A stretch of DNA of 64,000 nt from Euborellia annulipes (taxonomy: Eukaryota > Arthropoda > Insecta > Dermaptera > Anisolabididae): positions 16,883 to 80,882 of the forward strand of contig JAKCPI010001950.1 of assembly GCA_023213315.1 (NCBI GenBank), written 5' to 3'. Below are positions 52,709 through 63,114 of the stretch, piece by piece (positions within the stretch are counted from its first letter, which is position 1; each line of letters opens with the position of its first letter). Under the pieces are notes generated by a model, which was given only the letters and a program-made list of their open reading frames with translations, was not told where the DNA came from and did no database searches. The position numbers and the translations under genes were made by a program.

Positions 52709-53726
52709 GGCCCAATGCACACGGTGCAACTGAAAAGAAACTCATTGCAAACATATATCGTCAACTAGTCGCGTTTCAAACAGATATTGCATGGAGGTCC
52801 GCACACGAACGCAACTCAAGTTGCACCCAAAATGGCCGACGTTTTCAATCAGCTGTTTGTTCGGTTACTTAATAAAGATATTTTTGGCAATTTAAGGGTT
52901 TATTTAAGTAATAATAATATAAAATATTATTAATATTGAAATAACATATATTTTTTATTAAAAATTGAAGGAAATATATGTAGTCAAGACAAATGAATTT
53001 CGAATATTTTTTTAATTAATAAAATATAGTTTTTAAAATATTTATTTAAGAAATATTTTTTACTTAATATTTAGTAAAAATATTTATTAAAATAACTATA
53101 ATTAGATTTCTTAAGTTTATGTTGAAATAAATTTACGGGGAAGAATAAAATATCATTCAAATGAAAAACAATGTTAAAAGAGTCATTTCAAAGGCCCAAA
53201 GGCTGGTATTAAACTAAATTTATTTTTTCAAATTCCAGAGAAAATTATAGAAATATTATGTATTTGTTAAAATGTAATTAATTTAGTTTATGGTTAGATT
53301 TTTTGGAAATTATTTAATAAAAAAAAAGATGAAAAATAACAGAATAGGCTATTAAATAAATAAATTTTTAAATAAGCAATTATATTTATAGGCTATATAT
53401 AATATTTAAGATATTAGGCCTATATACATCACGTATGTAATATTAAATTCAAATCCCCTTTCGGTGTTTTGAATTTAATAAATAATTATATAAATACATT
53501 TTGTATTTTACCGCCAGTTCGATTTGAGTTTGCAACATAAGTTGCTTTAAAGTCGACACGGTCAGTTGCATTGGTGTTGCGTCGCCAACGCGTTGCAAAC
53601 TTTTGTCATAGAGTTGCACCGTGTGCAGTGTCCCATTCAAATACACACAATCAAACTGAAAACAAACTAGTTGACGATATATGTTGCAAACGAGTTTCTT
53701 TTGAGTTGCACCGTGTGCATTGGGCC
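52709..53726. mobile_element. PIF/Harbinger-like element, TSD TTA
   Basis: Termini GGCCCAATGCACACGGTGCA and the exact inverse, flanked by TTA at 52706-52708 and 53727-53729. 1,018 bp. The subterminal regions hold further inverted words (GTCAACTAGT / ACTAGTTGAC). The interior is AT-rich without a transposase. The minus-strand ORF at 53449-53646 is part of the subterminal repeat. Confidence 0.87.
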
Positions 53727-53759
53727 TTATAGTTCTTCAAAAGAAGTTTAAATTAGAAA

Positions 53760-54477
53760 TTTAAGAAAAATCCATGAAATTTCACATAATGAAAAAACAG
53801 AACAAAATTTCTGATGTTATGATTTCTGAATACGAACCATAGTCTATCTATACTTAATAAAGTACACAGATGATGATGATCAAAGGACTCTTATTATTAT
53901 TAAGACAAATGTATTGCATCTTGTTAATCTCGTCTAGTTCTTGATTTAACTAAGTGGTCGATTATTTAGATTTTATCCTCCCTTTTTTCCCTCCTCCCCC
54001 ATCTCTGGAAAGTAAAAATAATCCCTCCGCCCTGGTAGTAACCAGTAGTGCCAGGCTCCGATTTTCTCAAACAGTCTAAGAATAATAATGACGGCGATAT
54101 TAGAAAATTTCATTTATTTCAACACCATTCAAATCCAATTAAAATTTTCTATTGATTAAAATTATAATTAATCTCCTTGTTTTTCATCTCCTCTTGTTTT
54201 ATATTAAATTCATTTTTCTTTAGACGATGACTTTTATGTCTTTACAAATATAACAAGCCTATGAAGATTTTTAACGACCATGAAATGTCAAAACTATTTC
54301 CCTCGAACAAAAATAACTTGCATAAATGGGTCACAACTACTAAGACTACTAAGACACAAAATTACCCTATTAATTTCCCACAGGAATTTCCAACTTTATT
54401 TTTAGTATCAAATCACAATCTATATTTAGCATTATTTCTATAAATATTTTTAATAGCAAATATTCTATTAATATTAT
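53760..54477. other. No gene seen
   Basis: AT-rich, unassigned. A 60-codon ORF at 54261-54443 has no domain. Confidence 0.45.
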
Positions 54478-54610
54478 TAGGAACCGACCGAATATTCGGT
54501 TTCGGTTACGGTTTCGGCCAGTTTCGGCCAAAAATCATTGGTTTCGGCCGTAGTTTCGGTTTCGGCCAAAAAGTGGCCGAACCTTTCGGCCGGCCGAAAC
54601 CAGAGTCTAA
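54478..54610. repeat. TTTCGG-rich terminal fragment of a hAT-like element
   Basis: Starts TAGGAACCGACCGAA, then several GGTTTCGGTT/GGCCGAAA words. A matching opposite end, TTTCGGTCGGACCCTA, is at 57523-57538. The flanks of the two ends (AATATTAT and GTTTAAAG) do not match, so they may be two separate truncated copies. Confidence 0.5.
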
Positions 54611-54612
54611 AA

Positions 54613-56010
54613 ATCTGGTGGGACTGGAGCACAGCACACAACTTTCTCTTACCCTTCGGTAAGAGGAAGTTGTGCACCGTGCTGTTCACACCAGATTTTT
54701 TGTGTCGAGATATATTTACCCAGCTAGCAGAACCTCGTCAAAATGACGTCCGAAATTGGTCATAACTAGTCAAAAAGACGTCAAATGACTAATTAAAACC
54801 TAAAATAAAACGTCTTTTTTGTAACGTCTTTAAAACGTGCAAAATATCACATTATAAAGACGTACCGATCAGGTACCGATCACGACACTTATTATTACTT
54901 TCTCTTACCTCCATATTTTTATTTTAATACGCATGCGTACACATTTCGCGCATGCACATGCATTTCGCGCATGCGCAACTGTTAGCACACACAAAGGATC
55001 GTACCGATTCAGTTAGTGACAGTCTATTATCTATGGCAGTTAATGAAGTCATGTCTTTTATTGCTGTTGAATTTATAACTAATGATGATCCTGTAATGGC
55101 TATAGTCTGTAACATTGTCTTTTATATAATAGTGTATAGAAAATCGCGTTTTTACAAAAGTATTAAAATAAAATATCGATATAGGTACTAATTAAAATTA
55201 AAAATTGAATAATTAAATCTCTCAATTATTATTTTATAATTAGTCATATATATATATTAAATTTCAACTTTCCTATTTTTGTCATTTATATGGATAGAGA
55301 AGAGATGTATTTATTTGCTAAAATAATGTGTTTTATAATTATATTATTAATACAATTTAATTTTATATGTGAGTTTGTTTCTCATTTTATTTATCCATCA
55401 GATTATGAAAAGGTCAAAAAAAAGTCACGGAATCACGTTTTTTTGACGTTTCAAAATGTCGTCATCGGTCTGTGACATTAGTGCGTGATTTTTAGGTCAT
55501 TTTGACGTCAAAAAATTGGTCAAAAAAAAGTCACGGAATCACGTTTTTTTGACGTTTCAAAATGTCGTCATCGGTCTGTGACATTAGTCCGTGATTTTTA
55601 GGTCATTTTGTCGTCAAACATAACGTCATTTCTGGTCATCTCTGACCAGTTTCCGACGTCATTTTGACGGGTCTCTGCTAGCTGGGTAGTTTCCCATAGC
55701 ACCTTAGTTTCAAACTTGCATTTTAAATGTTGACTGCTTGAAATAAACTATGGTTATTTTTCAAAATTTTAATCTCATATTTGGACATTTTATACACAAT
55801 ATAGAATCGTAAATAAATACAAAATTTCATAAGAATTGGAAATAAAAATTTTAAATGCGTAAAAAGTTCCAAAGGGGACCCCCTTTTGAATCGAAATTAA
55901 CATACAAATCCCTATAGGAAATTAACATTAGGCCTATGAGAGAAGGCGGAGAGACAGACGATAATGTTTGCAAGTGAGAGAGAGAGATATATGTTTTCTC
56001 CGAAACAATT
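54613..56010 (-). mobile_element. R1 long variant, hairpin end plus 400-bp block, split by an insertion
   Basis: Hairpin CTGGTGGGACTGGAGC ... GTTCACACCAG (54616-54695), GTGTCGAGATATATTTA, then the insert 54719-55686, then GTTTCCCATAGCACCTTAGT through AGTTCCAAAGGGGACCCCC to about 55995, collinear with 50450-50790. Confidence 0.82.
54719..55686. mobile_element. TA-target MITE with ACGTC-rich ends
   Basis: Termini CCCAGCTAGCAGA and TCTGCTAGCTGGG, flanked by TA (54717-54718, 55687-55688). The uninterrupted site is present at about 50468-50475 (ATTTAGTTTCCC), which confirms the borders. Subterminal regions have repeated TTTTGACGTC/GACGTCATTTTGACG words, and a 95-bp block is tandemly duplicated at about 55415-55610. 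ORFs inside (54952-55191, 55290-55475) have no recognisable domain. Confidence 0.88.
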
Positions 56011-56034
56011 AAATACAGAAATAAAATAAAAAAA

Positions 56035-56710
56035 ATCTGGTGTGACTGGCGCACAGCACACAACTTTCTCTTACCTTCGGTAATCGAAAGTTGTGTACTG
56101 TGCTTGTCACACCAGATTTTTTTGTGTCGACATGTATTTAGTTTCCGGCAGTAGGGTACAATTGAATTCAAGATGTAAAATTTATAAGTATGGCAAAATG
56201 TTTATATTTTGATACCATGGCAACCATTTCTCCTATCTTTTCTATGGAGAACAAGAGTAAAGTGGTCTTCAGAAGATTTCAATCGCAAAATGAGAATATA
56301 CATTTTAAAGAGCATCTAAAAAATAATTGATTTTTGAATTTAAAAAAAAATCGTTGGAGCAAATTTTGAGAAAATCGAAAAAAACTGAAAAAGTACATCA
56401 GTAAAGTACTAGTACTCTTTGGCCGATTTTGATTAAAAGCTTATTTTTCCGGTCCCGGGGGTGTTTAACTTAAATATAAAATTTCAACCTCGTAGCTCAA
56501 TTCCTTCATCCTTAAAATTGAACACACACACACCCACCCACCCACCCACCCACCCACAGACAGACCATGTCGCGAAAACCACTTTTTTGGATTCAGGGGA
56601 CCTCAAAACGTGAAGATCCATCAAAATCTCGACATCGAATTTTTGACATGAAACCAATACTTTCTCTCTATATATATATTACATATATACATAGGTAAGA
56701 GAAAGTAATA
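56035..56710 (-). mobile_element. R1 element, complete copy
   Basis: Right-end hairpin at 56036-56121, GTGTCGACATGTATTTAG, RFX-like GATACCATGGCAAC at 56209-56222, GTACTAGTACT, a CCCA/CA microsatellite (56520-56558), and left-end hairpin to GGTAAGAGAAAGT. Confidence 0.9.
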
Positions 56711-56779
56711 AATGGGAATTTAAATAATAAGCTTAATTGATTTTTAATCTAATAAAAAGAAAAAGATTTAATTTCCGTA

Positions 56780-57270
56780 ACCATGGCAACCATTTCTATC
56801 TTTCCTATGAAGAACAAGAGTAAAGTGGTCTTCAGAAGATTTCAATCACAAAATGAGAATATACATTTTAAAGAACAACTAAAAAATAGTTGATATATGA
56901 ATTTTAAAAAAAATCGTTGGAGCAAATTTTGAGAAAATCGAAAAAAACTGAAAAGTGCATCAGTAAAGTACTAGTACTTTTTGGTCGATTTTGTTCAAAA
57001 GCTTCGTGTCACGTCCCATGGGGGTGTCTAACTTAAATATAAAATTTCAACCTCCTAGCTCTTTTCGTTCTTGAGATATTTTGTTCACAGACACACACAC
57101 ACACACAGACACACAGACAGACCATGTCTCAAAAACCACTTTTTTGGATTCAGGGGACCTCAAAACGTGAAGATCCATCAAAATCTCGACATCGAATTTT
57201 TGACATGAATCCAATACTTTCTCTCTCTATATATATAACATATATACATAGGTAAGAGAAAGTAAAAAGT
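56780..57270 (-). mobile_element. R1 element lacking its right-end hairpin
   Basis: Begins at the RFX-like GTAACCATGGCAAC (56778-56791), followed by all distal modules to the GGTAAGAGAAAGT end at about 57265. It lies directly after another copy in the same direction. Confidence 0.87.
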
Positions 57271-57419
57271 GGGATGAGACTCGCATGCAAAAAAAAAAAG
57301 GTCAAATAATTTGCACTTGAGGGAGAAAAAATGTTAGTCTCCCTAAAAAAAAGGTAACATGATTTTCACGGGAGGGAAAAAAAAATTCAAAAAAAAAAAA
57401 AAGGTAAAATGAAAAAAAA

Positions 57420-57538
57420 TTTTTATAGGAAATACAAGTTTCGGTTTCGGTTACGGTTTCGGCCGAAACTAAGGTTGAGGCCGAATATTCGGTTTCGGTT
57501 TCGGTTTCGGCTGAAAATATTGTTTCGGTCGGACCCTA
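57420..57538. repeat. TTTCGG-rich fragment, partner-like end of 54478
   Basis: GTTTCGGTTTCGGTTACGG, GCCGAATATTCGG and the terminal TTTCGGTCGGACCCTA. Confidence 0.5.
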
Positions 57539-57827
57539 GTTTAAAGTGAATCAAAGTGAATAATTAATATAGTGCAACCCACCCTGACCTCACCGTCATC
57601 CAACACACCCTCTTGAGTGTCTTATTAAAGGTGATTATTATGCATTTTATCGTTGAAAAAAAAAAAAAAATGATAGAAACAAATAATTTGACTACGAAAA
57701 ACGATTCTTTTGAATATGAAATTAAATATTTTGATTTCACTAAGGGTAGAGGGAAAATATAAGCTGTTGAAAAGGGGAGGGGGAGTGTAGGTGTCATTGA
57801 AAAAAAATTAGTTTTTTATTTTTTATC

Positions 57828-58016
57828 TTTTTTTTCTCTTTCACATTCACACACACATACACAGAGTCTTTTCGCCAACTCAGTCCATATAAGACTATAT
57901 ACGATAACCGTTATTAATTAATAATATACATATTGGGGGTCCAGGCATTTCAATTTAAGTTATTTGGCGTTCGGTATAGAAGGTAGGCACGCTACCAACT
58001 ATACCAAGCCTGAGGG
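57828..58016 (-). mobile_element. SINE family A, internally deleted
   Basis: CTCTTTCACATTCACACACA, GAGTCTTTTCGCCAACTC, ATTGGGGGTCCAGGCATTTC, then a jump to GGCGTTCGGTATAGAAGG and ACTATACCAAGCCTGAGGG; the B-box region is lost. Confidence 0.8.
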
Positions 58017-58019
58017 AAT

Positions 58020-58625
58020 TTTTTTTATCTTTTCTTAAGTCAGTATATTCTTTCTATTTGGCCTATATTTTTCTTAATCAAATTTCCTTAATATACTTTT
58101 ACTCAGGGGTGGATTAAGGGTTGAAAATTAAAATAAAAATTAAAATAATTATTAATAAATGTATTCAAATTATTTTAAGAGTAATTTCGCGGTGAAGGCT
58201 AGAATTTCCTTAAAGGGGGGAGCTAAGAAGGCATTAACCAGGGGGGTTAATGCCCCATCCCCTATAATGCATAAAGATATTAATGTCTTTTAATACTTTT
58301 ACTAAAAAATAAGTGCATTCCGTTTGAGTTAAAATTTATATTCAATATTTATTAAATAGTACATGTATAGTAGAATAGAAACATTTTAATCTCATTCTAA
58401 AATTTCTTATTACTGGGGCGGAATTAATTTTTGAAGATTTCGAAACTCTCATAAACAGATAATAATAACACAGGATAACTTAGGAACCCATCGAATCCCT
58501 TGCAGAATTTTGTAGGGATTTTTTTCAATAGGTAGAAAAGTAAAAAATGATTAGTCCACTTAGAATTTTACTGGGGTGAGTTAGCGCATCTTTTTTATTA
58601 TAGAACTAATCTCAATTCGGATTTG
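58020..58625. other. No gene seen
   Basis: AT-rich with a short G-rich patch at about 58215-58255. Unassigned. Confidence 0.5.
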
Positions 58626-58629
58626 AATT

Positions 58630-58890
58630 TTTACTTTCTCTTACTTCTATATATATGTTAATATAATAGAGAGAAAGTATTGGATTCATGTCAAAAATTC
58701 GATGTCGAGACTTTGATGGATATACACGTTTTGTGGTCCCCTGAATAAAAAAAAAAATGGTTTTCGCGACATGGTCTGTCTGTGTGTCTGTTGGGGTTCA
58801 ATTTAAAGCATGAAGGAATTGAGCTAGGAGGTTGAAATTTTATATTTAAATTAGGCACCCCCCTAGGGCGTGAAAATAAGATTTGAGAAA
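58630..58890 (+). mobile_element. R1 element, 5' part
   Basis: Left hairpin TTTACTTTCTCTTACTTC ... AGAGAGAAAGTATTGG, GTCAAAAATTCGATGTCGAG, CACGTTTTGTGGTCCCCTG, GTCTGTCTGTGTGTCTG, ATTGAGCTAGGAGG. It stops near 58885. Confidence 0.85.
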
Positions 58891-58955
58891 AATATTTTTC
58901 TTCAGGAATGAAAGTTAAAAAAAACGAAGCCAGAATTTTTTCTTTAAAAATATAT

Positions 58956-59072
58956 TTTAACAGCTGACGTTTCGGTTTTGATCACAGCCATCCTCGGAGC
59001 TCTTAGTGGTCATCCGAGAATGGCTTTTACCAAGGCCGAAACGTAAGCTGTTGTCGTGTTTAAAATAAAAAT
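58956..59072. repeat. Inverted repeat with GAAACGT motif in both arms
   Basis: On the minus strand (about 59000-58966): CCGAGGATGGCTG ... ACCGAAACGTCAGCTG. On the plus strand (59014-59052): CCGAGAATGGC ... GGCCGAAACGTAAGCTG. The architecture is that of the other GAAACGTC inserts. No clear target duplication. Confidence 0.7.
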
Positions 59073-59429
59073 GGCGTCTTTAACCTAAAAAGTAAGGTTA
59101 TGATTTTGATAGCTTTAAAATAAAAGCAACATGTTAACATCGCTGTTAAAACTTTGTTTAGAGAATAGCATTTTTTAACGCTGATTACTTTTTAACACCC
59201 ATTAGTTGATTTTAAAATTTAACGTCTGTTTTTAGAGAATAGACCTCTAAATGAGTTTATCTCTTTAATATAGATCCAAGATTTTTTTTTTTTTTTTTTA
59301 ATTAAAAATAAATTTTGATTATTCTAAATTGATTAATAAAAATTAGAGGGATGAAATAATGCCACGTGGGAAAAGCTTAAACAAAATTGTCAATGAAATA
59401 ACAGGTGTGTAGATAAAAAAAAAAGAGAG

Positions 59430-59650
59430 CGATAGTGGGCGTTGGATGAGTGGGTGGTTATGTGTTTAGGTGCTTGATCCACCCCCGCGCTCCCTCCTTC
59501 CCACAGGAAGTGACTGGGTTGGGGCCCGCAGGACACGCGCTTCCGGTCCGCGTGACGAGCCTTAATGGGGGCCCACAGGATCCGCTCATTGGCCACAATG
59601 GAGAGAGAGAGAGAGAGAGAGATGAGAGATGGCAGACAGCCTCCGATCCA
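59430..59650. other. GC-rich island, possible promoter or exon
   Basis: CpG-containing, GC-rich DNA (around CCGCAGGACACGCGCTTCCG and CGTGACGAGCC) stands out from AT-rich surroundings. It includes CATTGG (inverse CCAAT) near 59588 and a GA microsatellite at 59600-59622. Overlapping ORFs on both strands have no domain. No gene can be assigned. Confidence 0.3.
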
Positions 59651-59779
59651 TATCGTTTGATAAAAAAGAACCAAGCCAAAGCCACCCACGTCCCAATCTT
59701 TTTTTATTTCTTCTAGCAATATTAAAACGAAAAAAAAAACTCGCTAATGGGTTTTGCATCCCGGACCTTCTCAATATTT

Positions 59780-60244
59780 TCTTTCAAGGTTATCCACCTC
59801 ATTTATAGTCATCATAGCTTAAAAATTATAAGGCTATTATTGTAAATTATACCTCGAAACAAATATTGCAAGTTTAATAAATATTCAAACAATTTTTAAC
59901 CATTTAGAAAAAAAAAAAAAATTGTAAAATCATAAAATGTAATAATGATTTTATAATATAATTTGAATTTAATGCTCCATTTACTCTAAATAATTTCTAG
60001 GGAGCAATTCAATTGATTTATTTGAATATTTTAACTAGGGCTGTCCAATTTACTTTTTTTTTTTTGAAAACGTCTTACGCTTCAATTATGGAAGAATGGC
60101 ACAAATGTCTAGTAAAATTTGGATTTTGACACTCCCTGGGAACAATTAAAAGATGGATATTGACCTTTTTCTTATCGCGAATTTGAATTTTGCTTATAAG
60201 TTTCGCTTCTCTACTGTAGTATGTTTTGTTCTTTCTGCATAGAT
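59780..60244. other. No gene seen
   Basis: AT-rich, unassigned. Confidence 0.5.
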
Positions 60245-60462
60245 TTTTTTTTTAACACACTTTTTTAACATTCACACTCACACACACATGCACACTCTCT
60301 TTTCGGCAACTTAGGCCATATTTTACGATACTCCTATTTTATTAATATTTGATATCCAAATGGCTTAGGCCAATAAAATCATCGAACTGTCTCCAATCTG
60401 AGCCCGCGACCCTTGGCATAGAAGGCCAGTACGCAAGCAACTACACCAAGGCCCGAGGGCTT
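60245..60462 (-). mobile_element. SINE family A, nearly full length
   Basis: T-run, CATTCACACTCACACACACA, CTCTTTTCGGCAACTTAGGC, CCAAATGGCTTAGGCC, ATCATCGAACTGTCTCC, ACCCTTGGCATAGAAGGC and CACCAAGGCCCGAGGGC. Confidence 0.8.
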
Positions 60463-60534
60463 TATTTATTTAAATAAAAAGAATTTCAAAAAATAAAGGC
60501 AATGAGAGACTAGAGATGTTGACAAATGTCAATA

Positions 60535-60606
60535 TTGATAGACCACGGGGCGCGGATTCGGATCCCAGGTAGCCCGATGAATTTATTTAAATCATTTGGA
60601 TACTAT
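60535..60606 (+). mobile_element. SINE family A fragment
   Basis: GCGGATTCGGATCCCAGGTA, CCCGATGAATTTATTTAAAT, CATTTGGATAC, cut at the edge of the hAT-like element. Confidence 0.7.
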
Positions 60607-60785
60607 ATGATTAGAGACCGGATTTTAAGCAGAATGCTTATTGCTGAATTTTATAAGCAACCATTAAATATTTAATTTCTACACGAATTACGAAAAGCTA
60701 TGTATTGAGATTGCATTTTTTATGCTTTTTTTTCCCTTCGTGCTTATTTGAACTTATTTTACGAATATTTATATAATTTTTAAAA

Positions 60786-61073
60786 AATAATTCAAAACAT
60801 TATTCAGCGAAAACGCTTCATGTAAAGCAAATCTTTCGGCAACTGCGTAATCGTGCCTTCCCTACTCTGGCTAGGGCCCCTAAGACCTCTTACCTCGGTT
60901 CGGACCCCCCTGGACCCCCTACTCTGCCTCGGGCCACCTGTGACTTTAAATTCCCAAGTGTCCCACTAAATTACGCAGTAGGGGGGTTCAGGGGCCCTAG
61001 CCAGATTTACGCAGTTACCGAAGGATTTGCTTTACATGAACGTTTTTGCTGAATAATATTTATTTTGAATTAT
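60786..61073. repeat. Palindromic MITE nested in the hAT-like element
   Basis: AATTCAAAACATTATTCAGC ... GCAAATCTTTCGGCAACTGC at left, with the inverse GCAGTTACCGAAGGATTTGC ... TTTTGCTGAATAATA at right. The centre is G/C-rich with GGGGCCCTAGCCAG/CTGGCTAGGGCCCC. Confidence 0.8.
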
Positions 61074-61074
61074 T

Positions 61075-61566
61075 TTGAAAAATCTGGTGTGACTGGCGCA
61101 CAGCACAATAACTTTCTCTTACCTTCGGTAATCGAAAGTTGTGTACTGTGCTTGTCACACCAGATTTTTTGTGTCGACATGTATTTAGTTCCCGGCAGTA
61201 GGGAATATTTGAATTCAGATGTAAAATTTATAAGTATGGGAAAATATTTATATTTTGTTACCATGGCAACCATTTCTCCTATCCTTCCTATGAAGCACAA
61301 GAGTAAAGTGTGCTTCAAACAATTTTGAGGGCAAAACGAGAATATACATTTGAAAGAGCATCTAAAAAATAATTGATTTTTGAATTTTAATCAAAATCGT
61401 TAGAGCGAATTTTGGAAAATCGAAAAAAACTGAAAAAGTACATCAGTAAAGTACTAGTACTCTTTGGCCGATTTTGATTAAAAGCTTATTTTCCGGTCCC
61501 GGGGGTGATTAACTTAAATATAAAATTTCAGCCTCATAGCTCAATTCCTTCATGCTTAAAAATTGA

Positions 61567-61597
<31 letters not shown>

Positions 61598-61745
61598 GAC
61601 AGACCATGTCGCGAAAACCACTTTTTTGGATTCAGGGGACCTCAAAACGTGAAGATCCATCAAAATCTCGACATCGAATTTTTGACATGAATCCAATACT
61701 TTCTCTCTATATATATATTACATATATACATAGGTAAGAGAAAGT
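61075..61745 (-). mobile_element. R1 element, complete copy nested in the hAT-like element
   Basis: Right-end hairpin 61080-61165, GTGTCGACATGTATTTAG, RFX-like GTTACCATGGCAAC at 61257-61270, GTACTAGTACT, CA microsatellite (61566-61592), GTGAAGATCCATC, GGTAAGAGAAAGT end. Confidence 0.92.
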
Positions 61746-61762
61746 AATTATATAAATATTCG

Positions 61763-62038
61763 TGTACAAGTATTACGTAACGCAATTTGGGGGAGGGGGG
61801 TCTCGTAAAACGTTACCATGCGTTACAGGGGGGGGGGTAAACAACGCGTTACGTAACTGGTATTTTAGAGACTTTCCGGTACTTTGCGCAACAAAATTGT
61901 GACTTTTAGATAAAAATGGCCACTTGAGCGTTACGTAACGTCTAGGTGGGGTCCAAAAAAATGTTACGGCGCGTTACATGGGGAGGAGGGGGGGTAAAAA
62001 TCTTCAAAAATTGCGTTACGTAATACTTGTACGCTCCC
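61763..62038. mobile_element. PIF/Harbinger-like MITE, second copy, left end trimmed
   Basis: GTACAAGTATTACGTAACGC at left lacks the GGGAGC terminus seen at 10796. The right end is complete (TACTTGTACGCTCCC, then TAA). The interior matches 10796-11053. Confidence 0.85.
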
Positions 62039-62199
62039 TAAGCACGAAGGGAAAAAAGCATAAAAACTCAAAAAAAGCATAAAAAATGCAATCCCAATAA
62101 ACTTAGTTTTTCGTAATTGGTGTAGAAATTAAATATCTAATGGTTGCTTATCAAATTCAGCAATAAGCATTTTGCTTAAAATTTTAAAATTCGGTCACT

Positions 62200-63060
62200 A
62201 TTAATGACAATCCTTGTTAAAATTTTCACGAATTTGCTTTATACTACAACAACTGCTGATAGTGAGCAGAGGGAAACTTTTGAAATTTTTATTTACAAAT
62301 ACACTTATCCATTGGCTATCTATATCAATATCTCTCATTAGTAATATAATTAAAAAAAATAAATAAATAAATACCACTTCTATTAAAAGATCAAAGAAGT
62401 CATTCAAATGATATATTAATGACCAGCTCGCCAGCTCACAACGACTACCTTAAATAAAACAATTAACTTCTTTATCACGCTAACTCTTTTCGAAAAATTT
62501 CCCAATTACAATCGAGTAGTTTTCAGAAGAAGTTAGTATAAATCTTAATTAAAGGCCATTCGTTTTTTTGCTCCTTAAATTTCACCTTCATTTAACCCCG
62601 GGGGGGGGGTTAAATCCTCCTCTTGGCTTTGATTTTCTCTACAATTGGACAATCCACCCCTTAATGAGATGAATTCATTTGAATATGATCCTTTCTTCTT
62701 CTTCCTTTGAAGTCTCTCGAAACCTTTAAAATGAAAATGAATACAAACCTTAATATTAAATCACTTAGAAAGAAGGAAAAAAAAATGAATCTCCTTCTCT
62801 ATTTTTAAAACCTTTTGAAGTGAATTTGTTTCAACATGTGTTCTACTCACATTTATTTATGGATAATTAACCACCAAAAAAAAATTTTTTTTGGTTGTCT
62901 ACTCTCAAGCATTACTCTTTATTATCAAATATATTTAAGCCTTTTTATTTCCACATTTATGTACTGAGTAATAACAGTTATATTAAACTTATCTCTTATT
63001 TTTTTGTTTTTTGACGTGATTTACGAGTTCTTTTTTTTGACTTATAATATTTTCTTTTTG
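62200..63060. other. No gene seen
   Basis: AT-rich, low in recognisable repeats. Confidence 0.5.
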
Positions 63061-63066
63061 TTCCAG

Positions 63067-63111
63067 GTAAATGAACATCCTCTCATTCTTAATAGCAAGT
63101 ATTCGAGATAT
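63067..63111 (+). CDS. Possible 45-nt internal exon of an unidentified gene
   Basis: Preceded by a pyrimidine-rich tract and TTCCAG (63061-63066) and followed by GTGAGT at 63112. Between them 15 codons read VNEHPLILNSKYSRY without a stop, phase 0 at both ends, with balanced codon use unlike the flanks. No other exon of the gene is recognised in the window. It could be chance. Confidence 0.4.
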
Positions 63112-63114
63112 GTG

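Larger units (their letters stand above)
60613..62199. mobile_element. hAT-like fold-back element containing three further insertions
   Basis: Left end TAGAGACCGGATTTTAAGC and right end (complement) TAGTGACCGAATTTTAA. Arms of about 130 bp include AGAATGCTTATTGCTGAATT / inverse and TGCATTTTTTATGC / inverse, and CCCTTCGTGCTTA / TAAGCACGAAGGG. The flanking 8-mers TATATGAT and TTAATGAC are only similar. Inside lie the palindrome 60786-61073, R1 61075-61745 and the Harbinger-like MITE 61763-62038. Confidence 0.72.

Noticed and set aside
54952..55475. ORFs inside the TA-target MITE as a transposase
   Set aside because: 60-80 codons, hydrophobic and AT-rich, no DDE or DNA-binding motif; the element length fits a non-autonomous derivative.
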